Assembly: GCA_003864495.1 (NCBI GenBank)
Contig: ML133366.1
Span: 1,898,871 to 1,962,870 of the forward strand
Direction: 5' to 3'
Length of the DNA stretch: 64,000 nt
From: Nemopilema nomurai
Lineage: Eukaryota; Cnidaria; Scyphozoa; Rhizostomeae; Rhizostomatidae
Shown: positions 40,005 to 51,955 of the stretch, in pieces
How the letters are laid out: each line of letters starts with the position of its first letter
Position numbering within the stretch: the first letter of the stretch is position 1
Notes under the pieces: model-generated
Told to the model about the DNA's origin: nothing
The model's input: only the letters and a program-made list of their open reading frames with translations
Database searches by the model: none
Made by a program: the position numbers and the translations under genes

Positions 40005-43000
40005 TCACTTGCGACTGTTGTAACCTAAGCAGAGAAAAAATCTCGATCAATAATTAATCTTTCTGTTCTTCCATGAGGCCACTGGCGCAAATGAAATGTC
40101 TACATTTCCAGGACTCGAAATTTCGTGAATGACTCTCAGAATCCAATATCATCAAGAAAAAACAGGAAATTTCCTAAGTTTATGACTATAGTTATCTATT
40201 GGTTATGGAGATTGCTTTTTCAGTGAATGATATTGAAGATCACATTAATCTTTTTATCTACTTGACATGCTGCGAGACCCTGTCAAGAAATAACTGTCAT
40301 TGTCTTATAGAACTTCTTATTTAGATAAGATTCCACGATACCTGTTTTGTAGACAGAATTCCTCCACGCTCCACCGCATTTTAAACCAGTGCTGTCTTTA
40401 CACAGTGTCTTGCAACTGCTTTCATCTTCTTTCCCTAGCGAGTTGTATGTTGTTCCACAGAAACAATAACCGTAGAATTGTAGTCCTGCGTAGGGATGTC
40501 TCAAGGCTAAGCATTTTTTAATGCAGTTGGCAGTGAAGTGACCCTCAGAGATGGTTAACCTCTGTTCAATGGGCAGCGCTCGTGTGCTACTGTCTTTGTA
40601 ACATCCAACGTACTTTGCGGCTAAAAAAAACATTGGAGATCTTTAAGAATCGTTGCATTCTTAAAGTACTTTTTCACTCGACGTCTTCAGAGTAGCCAAA
40701 TGTTGAAAAGGGTCAAAAGCCAGAATTGAAGTTTGTAGTAGCAGGAATTTGGCTGGAACGAATCTTGTTAATGATACAACAAAAGAGATTAGACTGCCTT
40801 GAGAATGAAAAAAACTCTGAAGTGTTGTACCGATATCGCATTGTGCACCAATGTAGCCAATTATGCAGTTGCATGCATAGCTGTGGATTTGGTTATAGCA
40901 AACTGCTCCGTTTTTACACGGGCTGCTGCTGCATTCGTTTATGTCTGCAAGATAAAGCATTTATTAAATGTTGTGATGTCACCATTTCTAATTTTTTCAA
41001 TAGAACAACGTATTTCATTTCGATTCAAAAAATGACTGACTGATTACAGTTACGGTGGGAAATTTCACTGTTTTGTGTTGTATCGGAAATACACATGTAG
41101 TAAATAAATCGTGTTTTTCACTATTGGCTTGACAATTCTATTTATTATTACTTAACTAATGAAGAACAAAAAAAGAAAAGAAAAAAAACCTACATTTTAT
41201 TTAGATAACATAATGCGTAAATCTCAAATTCTGAAAAATTTTCAGCTACAAAATTGACTTTTCGAAGTTTTTAGACACTGGTACTGCGTTCATTCAAAAG
41301 TCCGAAAACATAATGTTCGCTTTGTGAAATGTTCACATTGTGAAATGTTCTTCCTGTGAAATGTTGACTTAGTAAAATGTTCACTTTGTGAAATGTTCAC
41401 TTTGTGAAATGTTCTTCTTGTGAAATGTTGACTTAGTAAAATGTTGACTTAGTAAAATGTTCACTTTGTGAAATGTTCACTTTGCGAAATGTTCTTCTTG
41501 TGAAATGTTGACTTAGTAAAATGTTCACTTTGTGAAATGTTCACATTGTGAAATGTTCACTTTGTGAAATGTTCTTCTTGTGAAATGTTGACTTAGTAAA
41601 ATGTTGACTTAGTAAAATGTTCACTTTGTGAAATGTTCACTTTGTGAAATGTTCTTCTTGTGAAATGTTCTTCTTGTGAAATGTTCACTTTGTGAAATGT
41701 TCTTCTTGTGAAATGTTGAATTAGTAAAATGTTCACTTTGTGAAATGTTCTTCTTGTGAAATGTTGACTTAGTAAAATGTTCACTTTGTGAAATGTTCAC
41801 TTTGTGAAATGTTCTTCTTGTGAAATGTTGACTTAGTAAAATGTTCACTTTGTGAAATGTTCACATTGTGAAATGTTCACTTTGTGAAATGTTCTTCTTG
41901 TGAAATGTTGACTTAGTAAAATGTTGACTTTGTGAAATGTTCTTCTTGTGAAATGTTCACTTTGTGAAATGTTCTTCTTGTGAAATGTTGACTTAGTAAA
42001 ATGTTCACTTTGTGAAATGTTCTTCTGGTGAAATGTTGACTTAGTAAAATGTTCACATTGTGAAATGTTCCCCTTGTGAAATGTTAACCCGCTGTCTTTA
42101 TATGCAAAACCAAAAAACCTTGAGTTTGCAGTTTTAATTCTGAACTTTGGAACTGAAAGATAGGGCTTAAATTTGAGGTTGAGGTTTTAACTATTGATTT
42201 GAATTTCTCAAGGTTTTGAGAAACCTCTTTAACCTTAAAGCATTAAAATTGTTGACGACAATTGAAACTGAAGTACACTCGAAACGGAAACGAAGGCTAC
42301 CAGTTTCGCATTGTAGGCCAACATATCCGGGAACACAACTGCAAGTGTATTTGTTGAGTTCATCGTTGCAAGTTGCTCCGTTTTGGCATGGACTGCTAGC
42401 GCATTCGTTGATATCTGCAGAGTAATCATTCCAGCTATTTATGAACTAATTTTGCAACCTGCATTCAAGTTTTAGAAGCAAGTCTAGTGATAACAAACCT
42501 ATTCATGTGGCTAGAGTATGTTCAGTTTCATTGGTAGAACGATCTACGTTATTTGTTTTTATCAACAATGGGCAATGGCTTAAGAGTCATTTTGTTACCA
42601 AATGGCCAAATGGTAATGGCTGAAAAGTTTACCAGTTTCGCATCGAACGCCAATGAATCCTGGAATGCAGTGACAGGCGTATCTGTTGACGTCATCAACG
42701 CATGTTCCTTCGTTCTGGCAAGGGTTGCTGGCACACTCATTGATCTCTAGAAGGTCAAGCAATTGTGTCGTTTATTTCATCATCAAGAAGTGTTTTCTAA
42801 TGACAGGATGCGTTGGTGGAGAATATTTATGGGCAAGGCCATGTTTATGGAACAAACAAAGGCTAGAAATGAATTTTTTTTAATTGCTTTTGGGAAGTGC
42901 GCTCTGAATTGACGGAACAAAATGTCCCTTGAATCAATGCGTGACATTAAAGACGTTCAGTATGTTTGGATATTATCAGTCAGACATTCTATTTGAAAAG

Positions 43001-44989
43001 TGAATACGCAAAATGAATAACTTCAAATTGAGAATAGCTGGTGGCTTCTGCAATACGGCATCAACCAGCAGAAACAAAATAGCCGCATTGTGAATGCATA
43101 CCACGTGAGTGTGCAGACTTGTGGCAATCGTCTCACATTCGCAAGAAAGCTTTTATTTCAAGATTGGGTTCCTAAGAACATAAGAAACTCCTCTCCACTT
43201 GTTACATTCCATACGTAGAGCTGCGATGATGGCTCGCATGTTGTCTGCAACCTGGAAGTTGCTTACCTTGCTCGCAATGAGTGCCTGTATAGCCAGGAAG
43301 ACAGTCGCATTTAAATTTGTTTACTTCATTTCTGCATGTTCCCCCGTGGAAGCAAGGCAGACTCTCGCATTCATCAACATCTGTCGGCACATTGAAGTAT
43401 ATAGAAAGTTAATTGTTAATGAATACAATCACCACATCGCTAAGGTCACCAAAAACAATAGAAAATTTGTTCAGAATACATCTGGGGCAAATTTACTCAC
43501 CAATATTCGGAACCCACATCTTCAAATTTGCCTCCATTCAAGAAAAATATAGTTTTTAACCAGCATGGGTCTTGTCCATGATGACGTATGTATAATGAAA
43601 TGCGTAATGGAAGGCCAATGTAACAACCAATGATGTCTATGAACTATTAATAATTTTTCTCTTCAACTTCATACTTTGATTTATCATAGTCTTGAGTATT
43701 GATATTACAGTTTTGAACAATGAAGCGAAAATAGGGAAGGAAGTAAAGAAAGTTTGTGAAGGTTACCTAATTCGCAGTCCTTTCCCGTGTACCCTGGATT
43801 ACAAACGCAAGAGTATCCACCTTTCTCAGCCAAGCAGTTGCCATTTTGACAAGTGCTTTTATTGCAAGCGTCCATATCTTAAAGATAAGGGCAGTTTTTA
43901 GATTATACCAGACAATGCATTTAATGAGAGACGATACTTCGATCAATTTCTGGGGACAAATCCTTTAGAAGAGTTGCAAAGTAGGGCAATTGATTGTGCA
44001 TCGTGTCTTTAAAATTGAGTTTCAAACAACACTTAGAATTGGGTGTGGCTCCTACGCTCCCCAAATGGCTACGTTTTTTAGAGAAGGAGTGCTTTCAGGG
44101 TAACGAAAATATGTTTTTGTCATTAGAAAGCATACCTGATGAAAGATGGCAGTGTGCGCCATGGTGATCCTTGTCGCAGTGAATACACTCGTAGAACGGA
44201 GGGTCGCACGCATCTCTACACAGGACGTTTGGTGGACATGGGTTCAGGTCTTTGCATGTTGTTCCAATCTGCACGAGATTGCGAGGTAATAGTGTTATCA
44301 CTTCACAAAAAGAGAAATACTAGAGAAATGTGCAAAGGATAATACGATGCAACTAAAGTTATCGGCTACTTGTAGGCCTTTTGAGACTTTGTTCACAAAA
44401 ATATTCGTTCTGGGCTCTCTCTTCACATGATTGTTAATGACCTGTGGTCAAAAGTGTATAATATATTTGTTTGCAGTGTTGATCCCTAAAAAGTAGACTG
44501 CTGGTTATGATACAGGACAATACATCTGGTTTTACCTAGTTTGATCTTCGTACTCTTTTGCTTTTGTTTCACTAAACACTCAATTAACATATCATTTTGA
44601 ATGGAAAACATTTCCAAGTTGTCCTTAAATCTTTCTGATTCCATTTCAGAGCCCATTCTGACATTCAACCATTTCTCAATTGTCGAACGCAAATAAAGTC
44701 TCACCAGCATACTGTTGTAATCGGTCGATTTGTACAGCCAGCCTGGAGCGTCCATCAGTTTGGTGCCATTTTCTCCGTGTCGCTTTTTGTTGAGTTGACA
44801 CTTTTTCTTTTCGGGATGAAAATTGTACGACTTGCATTTCTGGTGTTCGACACACTTTCTTGTGCATCCAATGTCGTCAATGTTTCGCTCCGTTCTTATC
44901 CGGGAGCTGTTGAGTGCTTTTCCAACATGGATCACGGTGAAGTCGGCAGAAATCTGGCAAGGAAGTCGCAGTATCGTTCCAGTCGCCAT
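40005..44989 (-). CDS. Secreted PAN-EGF-WSC multidomain protein gene
   Basis: Nine minus-strand exons join in one frame to about 427 aa: 44989-44705, 44268-44136, 43877-43767, 43380-43267, 42746-42633, 42414-42301, 40944-40831, 40620-40342, 40024-40005. All junctions are GT-AG; the first intron is phase 0 and the others phase 1. Domains: PAN/apple (residues about 18-95, [16 protein letters not shown]), a 7-Cys EGF-like segment (96-139), one plain EGF (140-176), four calcium-binding-type EGFs opening DVDEC, EINEC, DINEC, DINEC (177-328), and a WSC domain (329-421, YVGCYKD to [10 protein letters not shown]). It ends TGYNSRK, then TGA. An extracellular adhesion or carbohydrate-binding protein is inferred from known family roles. 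The start is uncertain: the ATG at 44989 gives a weak signal peptide, whereas the frame upstream reads [13 protein letters not shown] after a possible acceptor near 45020, so an upstream exon may supply the real start. No transmembrane segment is seen. Confidence 0.85.
41312..42085. repeat. Minisatellite of 48 x 16-bp units in four variants
   Basis: This lies in the intron between the EGF exons 42414-42301 and 40944-40831. On the plus strand the unit is AAATGTT followed by one of four endings: A = CACTTTGTG, B = CTTCTTGTG, C = GACTTAGTA, D = CACATTGTG. I count about 48 units with almost no length change. B is followed by C in most cases and A-B-C is the commonest run; longer patterns (A-D-A-B-C-C, C-A-A-B-C) recur. 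The 63- and 75-codon minus frames across it ([19 protein letters not shown] repeats) are by-products of the repeat. Confidence 0.93.
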
Positions 44990-45035
44990 TAATGGGAAGC
45001 ACAGTAGGACCACCGGTCTGAAATGGGTCAGAGGC

Positions 45036-47266
45036 CAGTGCCAAAATTCATAAGCAGTTCCCAAAGATTTCTTATTCTTATATCGGTAATTTTTAGGAAA
45101 TTTTATGAATAGAGGATTTTTAAAACAGAAAAAAATTTATGGAAAGCTCCAGGTAGGAAATTTGAAACCCGAATAACTTTGAAAATCGAATAAAGTTTGA
45201 ACCCTAGTTTTTGGAACCTATTTTTGATGATATACCTATTTCAGTGGGACACTAATTTGGACATATAGTGCCATGAGTGTGACTGAATGAAATTATAGTA
45301 TGCCCAGTTGTATATACTGCTCTTGGGCAGATTCAAACTCCAGTTTGCTGTATCAGGTTTCGGCCAGGAGTAAGAAGACCGACATCTCAAAGGCATAGCC
45401 AAGGCTAAGGCTATGAGAGACATGGAAAAGACTTGACAAAGGTAAGTGGGAATTACAAGTTAATGTTTATTAAGATAAGACCATACGTAACACACAATGA
45501 ATACTCCAAGTTCAGCTGGGTTAGTTAAAATTACTTTTATTTTGTGCCAGAACTAAGTAGGCCACCTTGTTACCTGTTCTGTCTGCACAAAACTAAAAAA
45601 TTCTACAGTTTACAACATATTGAAATTCTTGTAAGGTTTTTAATTTTATTGTTTCGGATTGTAATGGAATTACATACGAGAAAAAACTGAACCCAGTGAA
45701 ACCCTATAATACCCGAGGCTAGGCCTAGCTATAAAGTCATGGTACCAAAACACCCTCCTAATCTCATTATCAGCATACACTTACTTTGCCACAAATCCAA
45801 ATTTGATCTTAGATAGAAAAAATCAGCACAAACAAATAAGAATGAAGTTAGTTGTGTTAGTACCAATTAAATTGTTGTGACCATTTGTTTTAGCATCACC
45901 ATGACACCACAAGAATCTCTATAGGAATTATATTTAAGTGAAAATTTGATCGAGACGATAGCTATTAAAGCAAGATTGAATCATACTGTATTGAAATCAC
46001 AAGTACCTCTCTTAAGATTACACAAAAAGAGATCCTCTAGATGAAGTTCTGTGTCCATTGAAAATAGTAAAGAAGAAAACATGTCAAAAATATATCCAAA
46101 GATTTTTTGCTAACTGCTTAGGTTTTGCTTTAGAAGGTAATTCTCGCAGTTCAAACTTCAATCTGATTCGTGCAAAGTACTCACTTTGGTTTCCTTTAAT
46201 TTAATTAATTGGTTTCCTATATTTTCTGAAAACACCCGGTTTTAGGAAATTTATCCCCTAGATTGTGCAAAATAAAAACCCGTTTGTTAGAGTAATCAGG
46301 GTCGAGTGAGAGTGATAATGTTAATTATCTGCACCCACTTGGCTTACTTGTAGAACTCTTCTGGAGCTGTTATACTAGAAACTGAAGATTTAATTAACTA
46401 CAAATTAGAAACGAGGGGTCTTCCCACTAATTGATAGTTTGCTGATAAAAACTTCTGTTGAAACTCGATACACTTTGCGTTTATTCAAAAAGCAGGTAAA
46501 TTGAGGCAGCTTGATGTCCATTGTATGAAAGTCGTTTTGGATCATTAAATGGGCATCAATAATTGATATGTTGATGTTGAATTTTTGTGATTTGTTTCAG
46601 AAGATGGCCTGAAAACCTGCAGATCTAATTAGCTACCAAACCATAAATGTAATCTGGCGTCGAGGAACACTTTCAGCAACCCATTTCCTTGGGTATACGG
46701 AGAGAAAAGCAAACAATGCCGATATCTGTGGTTTAGCTGCGAGGCAAGATCTTATTGACACCCACTTGTAGTTGTCAATAAGACGTAAACATTTACTGAC
46801 CAAAACTCTATTTCATGAGTGGAAGAAGATCATATCTTTATTTAGAGACTCGTGCAATTTAAATTCCTTACCATTTTTTTCTTCAACTGCATTTTGGTGC
46901 AAAACAAATTCTCAAGAACTTTATTGAGCTCCAAGTCTAATGCGCAATTAGTTTAACAGGTAGGCAAAAGTATTGTATTGTTGATCGACTATTAACAACG
47001 CTTACCACCAATTATACAATCAATCGATCAAAAATACCTAGATGGTGCGTATCCAAGGACTGTTGGGGTATTGTGGCTGTCCCGTCAATATATTATTCTC
47101 TTTGCGTTATATTTCTCAGCAGGCGTGCGCACGCAATAATACGCTTAGCAGAACATTCAGTACATGCTTCTTTTACCTATGTTAGTCTTGAATAAAGCAA
47201 GGCAAGATCATTTGGAGGGCATCCTCTAAAGACGCGCCATTGTTATCCTTATGTTAGTATCATTAA
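45036..47266. repeat. Left copy of a diverged 1.6-2.2 kb duplication
   Basis: Two parts match a second copy to the right. The first is 45036-45180 (CAGTGCCAAAATTCATAAG, GAATAGAGGATTTT, GGAAATTTGAAACCCG), matching 47728-47965. The second is 46431-47266 (GTTGAAACTCGATACAC, AGAAGATGGCC, GACGCGCCAT), matching 48222-49323 at high identity. About 83 bp at 46680-46765 exist only here, bounded by CCCA on both sides. The left end of this block overlaps the 5' end of the PAN-EGF-WSC gene. Between the matching parts (45.2-46.4 kb) no gene or known repeat is recognised. Confidence 0.8.
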
Positions 47267-47727
47267 CACAGGAATGTAGTCGTAAAATTTGAATAAGGGG
47301 GTCCTACTGCAGTTTGAGAGAGTGATATTCGTAGTTCAAATTATGAGGTAGATTATGAGCAAACTTTTGACGTTTTTCGATTTTTTCGAAAACTCTAAGA
47401 AGGCTCCCACCACTACATCCCTGCTTTAAAATGTGTTCAGCTAAAAAGAATTCAGAAACCGAGGCATGAATAATGGACTCTCTTATGTGGCTGGCAATCA
47501 ACGCATTTTCAGAAACTATTGTAGTGGATGAAAACTACTGCAATGCTGCTCTGACCATGGCCCGCGACACGAACTTGAAAGTGGATGGCTAACGAATTGA
47601 ATTTGAATTAAGTTGCTCGAATCTGCTACATTTCATAGCTATATTGGAATTATGTCCTTCGCAAAAAGTGGCGGCCCCCCTAGGTGGCGTGGGCCCTGTT
47701 GACTGAGATGAATCCAACAGCCGAATG

Positions 47728-49323
47728 CAAAGGGCAGTGCCAAAATTCAAAAGCAGTTCCCAAAGGTTTCTTAGTTTTGTATCGGTAATGTTTGAATTAT
47801 ACCTCGATTCAGACTGTTGGTCGTGTGTGAAACGTAAGCCTTTATACTTTGCTTGAATACGTTTTAACTGACAGTGGTGGAAAACTTTGTGAATAGAGGA
47901 TTTTGTAATGTAAAAATTTCAAGGAAAGCTACAGGAAGAAAATTTGAAACCCGGTATCATAATGTTGTGATTTCTTCAATGTTTGGTTGTTTAGAATGAC
48001 GTTAAAAGTAGAACCACAAATTTGTATTCTAGAGAATAACATTGCATACTTTGTGTCCAGCAATGTTAAGGGATATAAGCGTCTGAAAATGACTAAAGGC
48101 TAAAATAATTGAAAGCCAATGTTGTATCGAAAGCCACGAAAGAGTTTAGAAGGAAAATAATAGATCAAGTTCCACTTGTTCTTTACTTGGAGAACTCACT
48201 TGTCATTAAAGTGGCTGATGATTTGATAGTTTGCCGATAAAATCTTTCTGTTGAAACTCGATACACGTTGCGTTTATTCAAGTATTAGACACAAAAGTCA
48301 AACAGAGACGAGTTTTTGTCTCGTTCTACCAAGAATACTTTCTAACTTTGCTTTTCTGGTTTTGTCTTAGCTGACATAAACAACTTACCTTATGCTTACT
48401 GCGGGCGGGACTTCAAGTAAATCCAGACCTATTTGAGATACCCAATAAAATTATACTTTGTATCGAAAACATATACTATACTTACGTTATTGCAACCATT
48501 TTTCGAGGTCGACGCATGAGATCTAGGCTGTTACTCTTTCTGCACATGGTTTGTCTTAGAGCTCCACTGTCAATGCCTTGGCGAACACTCTTTGATGAAG
48601 TACTCTACAGCATTTGATGAACAATTGCAGGTAAATTGAAACAGATTTATGTCCATTGTATGAAAGTCGTTTTGGGCCATTAAATGTGCATCAATAATTG
48701 ATATGTTGATGTTGCATTTTTGTGATTTGTTTCAGAAGATGGCCCGAAAACCTGCAGATCTAATTAGCTACCAAACCATAAATGTAATCTTGCGTCGAGG
48801 GACACTTTCAGCAACCCACTTGTAGCTGTCAATAAGACGTAAACATTTATTGACCAAAACTCTATTTTATGAGTGGAAGAAGATCATATCTTTATTTAAA
48901 GACTTGTGCAATTTTAATTCTTCACCGTTTTTTTCTTCAACTGCATTTTGGTGCAAAACAAATTCTCAGGAACTTTATTGAGCTCCAAGTCTAATGCGCA
49001 ATTAGTTTAACAGGTAGGCAAAAGTATTGTATTGTTGATTGACTATTAACAACGCTTACCACCAATTTTCAATCAATAGATCAAACATACCTAGATGGTG
49101 CGTATCCAAGGACTGTTGAGGTATTGTGGCTGTCCCATCAATATATTATTCTCTTTGCGTTAAATTTCTCAGCAGGCGTGCGCACGCAATAATACGCTTA
49201 GCAGAACATTCAGTACATGCTTTTATTTTTTAGTTTTGTTAGTCTTGAATAAAGCAAGGCAAGATCATTTGGAGGGCATCCTCTAAAGACGCGCCATTTC
49301 TATCCTTATGTTAGTATCATTAA
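47728..49323. repeat. Right copy of the diverged duplication
   Basis: Collinear and same orientation as the left copy. It carries about 345 extra bases (roughly 48280-48627, ending just before GGTAAATTGAAACAG), and lacks the 83-bp CCCA-bounded segment. Part of the extra piece (48529-48575, CTCTTTCTGCACATGG...GAGCTCCACTGTC) is itself similar to the sequence just beyond the duplication at 49327-49370, so this area has rearranged more than once. Confidence 0.75.
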
Positions 49324-51412
49324 TGTGTCACTCTTTCTGCACATGGATCCTCTTAGGGCTCCACTGTCGAAGGGGTCCACCTCTTGCTCCTCCAGAATGC
49401 ACTATCTTTCTTTTCCATCTTTGTCATGCCTCATGTTGCTATATCAACATTAATCTTGTTTATGTTAGCCTTGGACCTTCACCATCTCCGTGCCTCAAAA
49501 ATGAACACTCAATTATCACGTGACTAAGCATTGTCAGTCTTGAATCTTAGGCGCTGTCCTCTCCATTCTCAGTTCCTTGTTGTGATCTGCCCTCCCTCTG
49601 CCACTTACATCTCTGTCTAACGTCTTCACTTTGCGTCTTTGACTGGTGATCTTAGCCGAGTCATCCGAATATTGTAGTTCCAAGAAGAAGCCTTGACAGT
49701 AGGTTCTGGCATTGCATCTGCCAATACAGTTATACAGTTATGGTCTTACAACAAACCCTTCGTCACGTCCTACTCAAAAAACCCAGGGTGTCTGTTACTT
49801 CTTTTATTGCCTGCTCTAGCAAGGCCAAGTTCGGACATGCCCCTTACGCCAGTCTGATAGTTCTTTCTGGTACTCTTCTCTTACTTACACAAAGCAAGAC
49901 TGCCTTTCCCGGAATACTGCCGGTCAACAAAACAACAAAAAAGTTTCTTCTGCTCTTCGATATGTTTTCTTGGGCTTCTACGAAACAAATTTGATAACTC
50001 TTCCCAACCCTCAGAAAAAACCTTTTGTTAAGAGGGGTTTCATCGACTCTATCCTGCCAGTTGTCATCTTCTCTCGTACTGTCATCACTCAAAATACTGC
50101 AACACTAAAACTCTCAATCATACCGCGCCTGGCGTATTATTATAAGACTTCACTTCTATTAGCTTGATGTACTTGTGTTGATCGAATAAAACCACACACT
50201 TACAAGAGGAACAGGAGTGGGAGCAGAGTCCCAGGTAGTTAGCAACTTCTAGTGTTGCCTCAGAAAGAGAAACCGTTCGATTTTTGATAGAAGCATCTCC
50301 TATAAAACGCATATTGATCCCTCGCATTTGCAAATGCCTGAGCTTCAACATAGCTGTGCATTAACCCATTTTAGTCAAATACCGTGGCAAAAGCATCATC
50401 CTAACGGAACGTAAAATAAAACTCCCCTGCGCTTAGATGAAAGAAAGAAACTGCAAAAAATGCCAGAAAGTATTCGAGATTGCCCAAGGCACCGCACTGT
50501 ATCCCGAATATTGAATCATCATGGGACCGGACCAAATCTAATTTCATACCAAACATTGGCCAGAAAAAGCGCTCCCCGTATTTCACTGACCATGCAACAT
50601 TACACCAATCGCAAATAAACAAAATGCAAAACATTACAGCGGGCTCGGATTTGATGATTTGCATAAGACATGTTCCTTTGTTAGTAATTGGCATAGAAAT
50701 AGGTATTGGCAAGGGACCTTTAAGGCATTCAGCCACGGGCTTCCAGAGGGCTGAACACCGTGACCCAGTTTGAACTCTCAAACTCACTACATTCGTGCTC
50801 TGTCCTACGTTATGGTGTTCAGCAAGCTACTTGCTTCCACGTCTGCTATAATAGAGTACAGCCTTGCTCACCGTCTGCATGCGAAATGGCACAGTGTAAG
50901 CAGCAGGAACACCAGAGAAAGCTGCATGAATGGAGTCTGTGGCAGAACATAGACCACATGTTTCGCTGCTCCAAGTCATTGCCTGGGTCTTGCTGTGCTG
51001 TTGACAGGAAGTCTTGTTGGCTGCAACAACTAAACGTTTGCAAGTACCACTCTTTTCCTTCTCTCTATTTTGCCATACACCACGAAAATAGGCATTTTCG
51101 TCATTAAGGCTGATATCAAATTGATTTTGCTATTTTCAGTTGTCGGTCCTTCAAAACTAATGTTAGGATATCGTCTTTTAACGAATTCACGCAGCAAGTC
51201 GCCTCCCTTTACCGTGGCAGACTTCCGTAGTACAATTTTCATTCCTGTTGCATTACTCTAAAGCAGTTTAAAGTAGGTTTAAAGGCAATATTCACCTTAC
51301 ACTAGACGGATTCACTATCCGAGTTTAGAGGACTTGCGGGGAAAACTACTTTTTAGCAGAACGTCGACAGCACCAGTTTTTCTGTCGCAAAAACGAAACT
51401 CGCAAGGGTTAG
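49324..51412. other. Unrecognised region with unassigned reading frames
   Basis: Higher GC than the surroundings, with open frames on both strands but no recognisable domain. Minus-strand frames at 49844-50092, 50118-50351 and 51030-51242 and the longer one listed separately could be pieces of a decayed gene or transposon ORF. I find no reverse transcriptase, integrase or transposase motif. Confidence 0.4.
50401..50787 (-). CDS. Unidentified 128-codon frame (possible decayed ORF)
   Basis: The minus frame reads protein-like, with mixed hydrophobic segments (AVMFCILFICDWCNVAW, FLAFFAVSFFHLSAGEF) and a stop at 50401-50403. It opens with a non-ATG codon; the first in-frame ATG is well inside. 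A 97-codon plus frame overlaps it, which weakens the case. No family recognised. It could be a terminal exon, a transposon fragment or chance. Confidence 0.25.
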   Translation of the reverse strand: MSLRVQTGSRCSALWKPVAECLKGPLPIPISMPITNKGTCLMQIIKSEPAVMFCILFICDWCNVAWSVKYGERFFWPMFGMKLDLVRSHDDSIFGIQCGALGNLEYFLAFFAVSFFHLSAGEFYFTFR

Positions 51413-51590
51413 CTGTGTAAAAACTTTTCACCGGCAAAAGTTTCGCAAAAACCACACAAAAAACATAAATTATCCACGCGTCCAAAGGAATTATTGCAAT
51501 TGCATCAACGCTTGGAATCAGAAATGGAACGAAGAAGTCATGAACGACGCTCAAAACTCTTTTTCCAGAAAAGAAAACACATAAAGAGAG
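51413..51590 (+). CDS. Possible coding exon just upstream of the core array
   Basis: An open plus frame follows TTAG at 51409-51412 and encodes a highly charged helical stretch (STRPKELLQLHQRLESEMER, then RSHERRSKLFFQKRKHIKR), ending at a donor-like AGAG|GTACTG. A 111-codon minus frame lies opposite. The donor site aligns with AAG|GTACAA at the same distance upstream of the 271-bp core in the other array units, so this may be the ancestral flank of the array. Function unknown. Confidence 0.25.
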
Positions 51591-51684
51591 GTACTGCTTA
51601 TTTTCATTTGATACTTTTGATACTTTAAATACACAAACTTTTTCGAACAATCATAAGAAAAGAAATTTTAAACACCTTAAGCAG

Positions 51685-51955
51685 GTCGTTTCCTACCTGG
51701 GACGAAAGAGGCTGGTCACCACGACTCATCGCTTTGAAGTAAGGCATAGGGGTGATGAGAGACGTCGTTTCAGGTGCCTTAGGTTGTTGCGTTGGTTGTA
51801 ATCACAATCCCCCGTTCGGTGTTTGGTACTGACCTTAGCCCATCGGCTTCGTACACAGGAGCATTGAATTGGCGTATCTCGACGAGGTCTAGAGATATGC
51901 ACGGGGAGCGTCTTTGCTGATTGACCAATGATTCGGAGCGACTGCAAACTTTTTT
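51685..51955. repeat. 271-bp core, copy 1 (most diverged upstream flank)
   Basis: Begins GTCGTTTCCTACCTGGGACG and ends GCGACTGCAAACTTTTTT. The core matches the other six copies, but the 90 bp to its left match them only loosely. On the minus strand this copy alone has an intact ATG CTG GAA start (51962), giving a 78-codon frame; the other copies read ATG CTG TAA there. Function unknown. Confidence 0.9.

Noticed and set aside
40283..40341. Read-through of the WSC exon to the stop at 40283 as the protein C-terminus
   Set aside because: A good donor (ACAG|GTATCG) and a downstream in-phase exon with a stop and nearby AATAAA give a better end, though intron retention cannot be excluded.
41593..41848. 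Coding frames with [13 protein letters not shown] peptide repeats
   Set aside because: Produced by the 16-bp minisatellite (three units = 48 bp keep frame), and located inside an intron.
45062..45064. Start of the PAN exon at the TTG at 45064
   Set aside because: It is not an ATG. The first in-frame ATG is at 44989; a spliced upstream exon is the other option.
51685..51955. U1 snRNA (because of TACCTGG near the core start and GGTCACCACGA)
   Set aside because: The sequence lacks ACTTACCTG at its 5' end, an Sm site and the U1 3' stem; copy 7 also breaks the TACCTGG.
51685..51955. 5S rRNA gene
   Set aside because: The length is wrong and the internal control boxes do not match on either strand.
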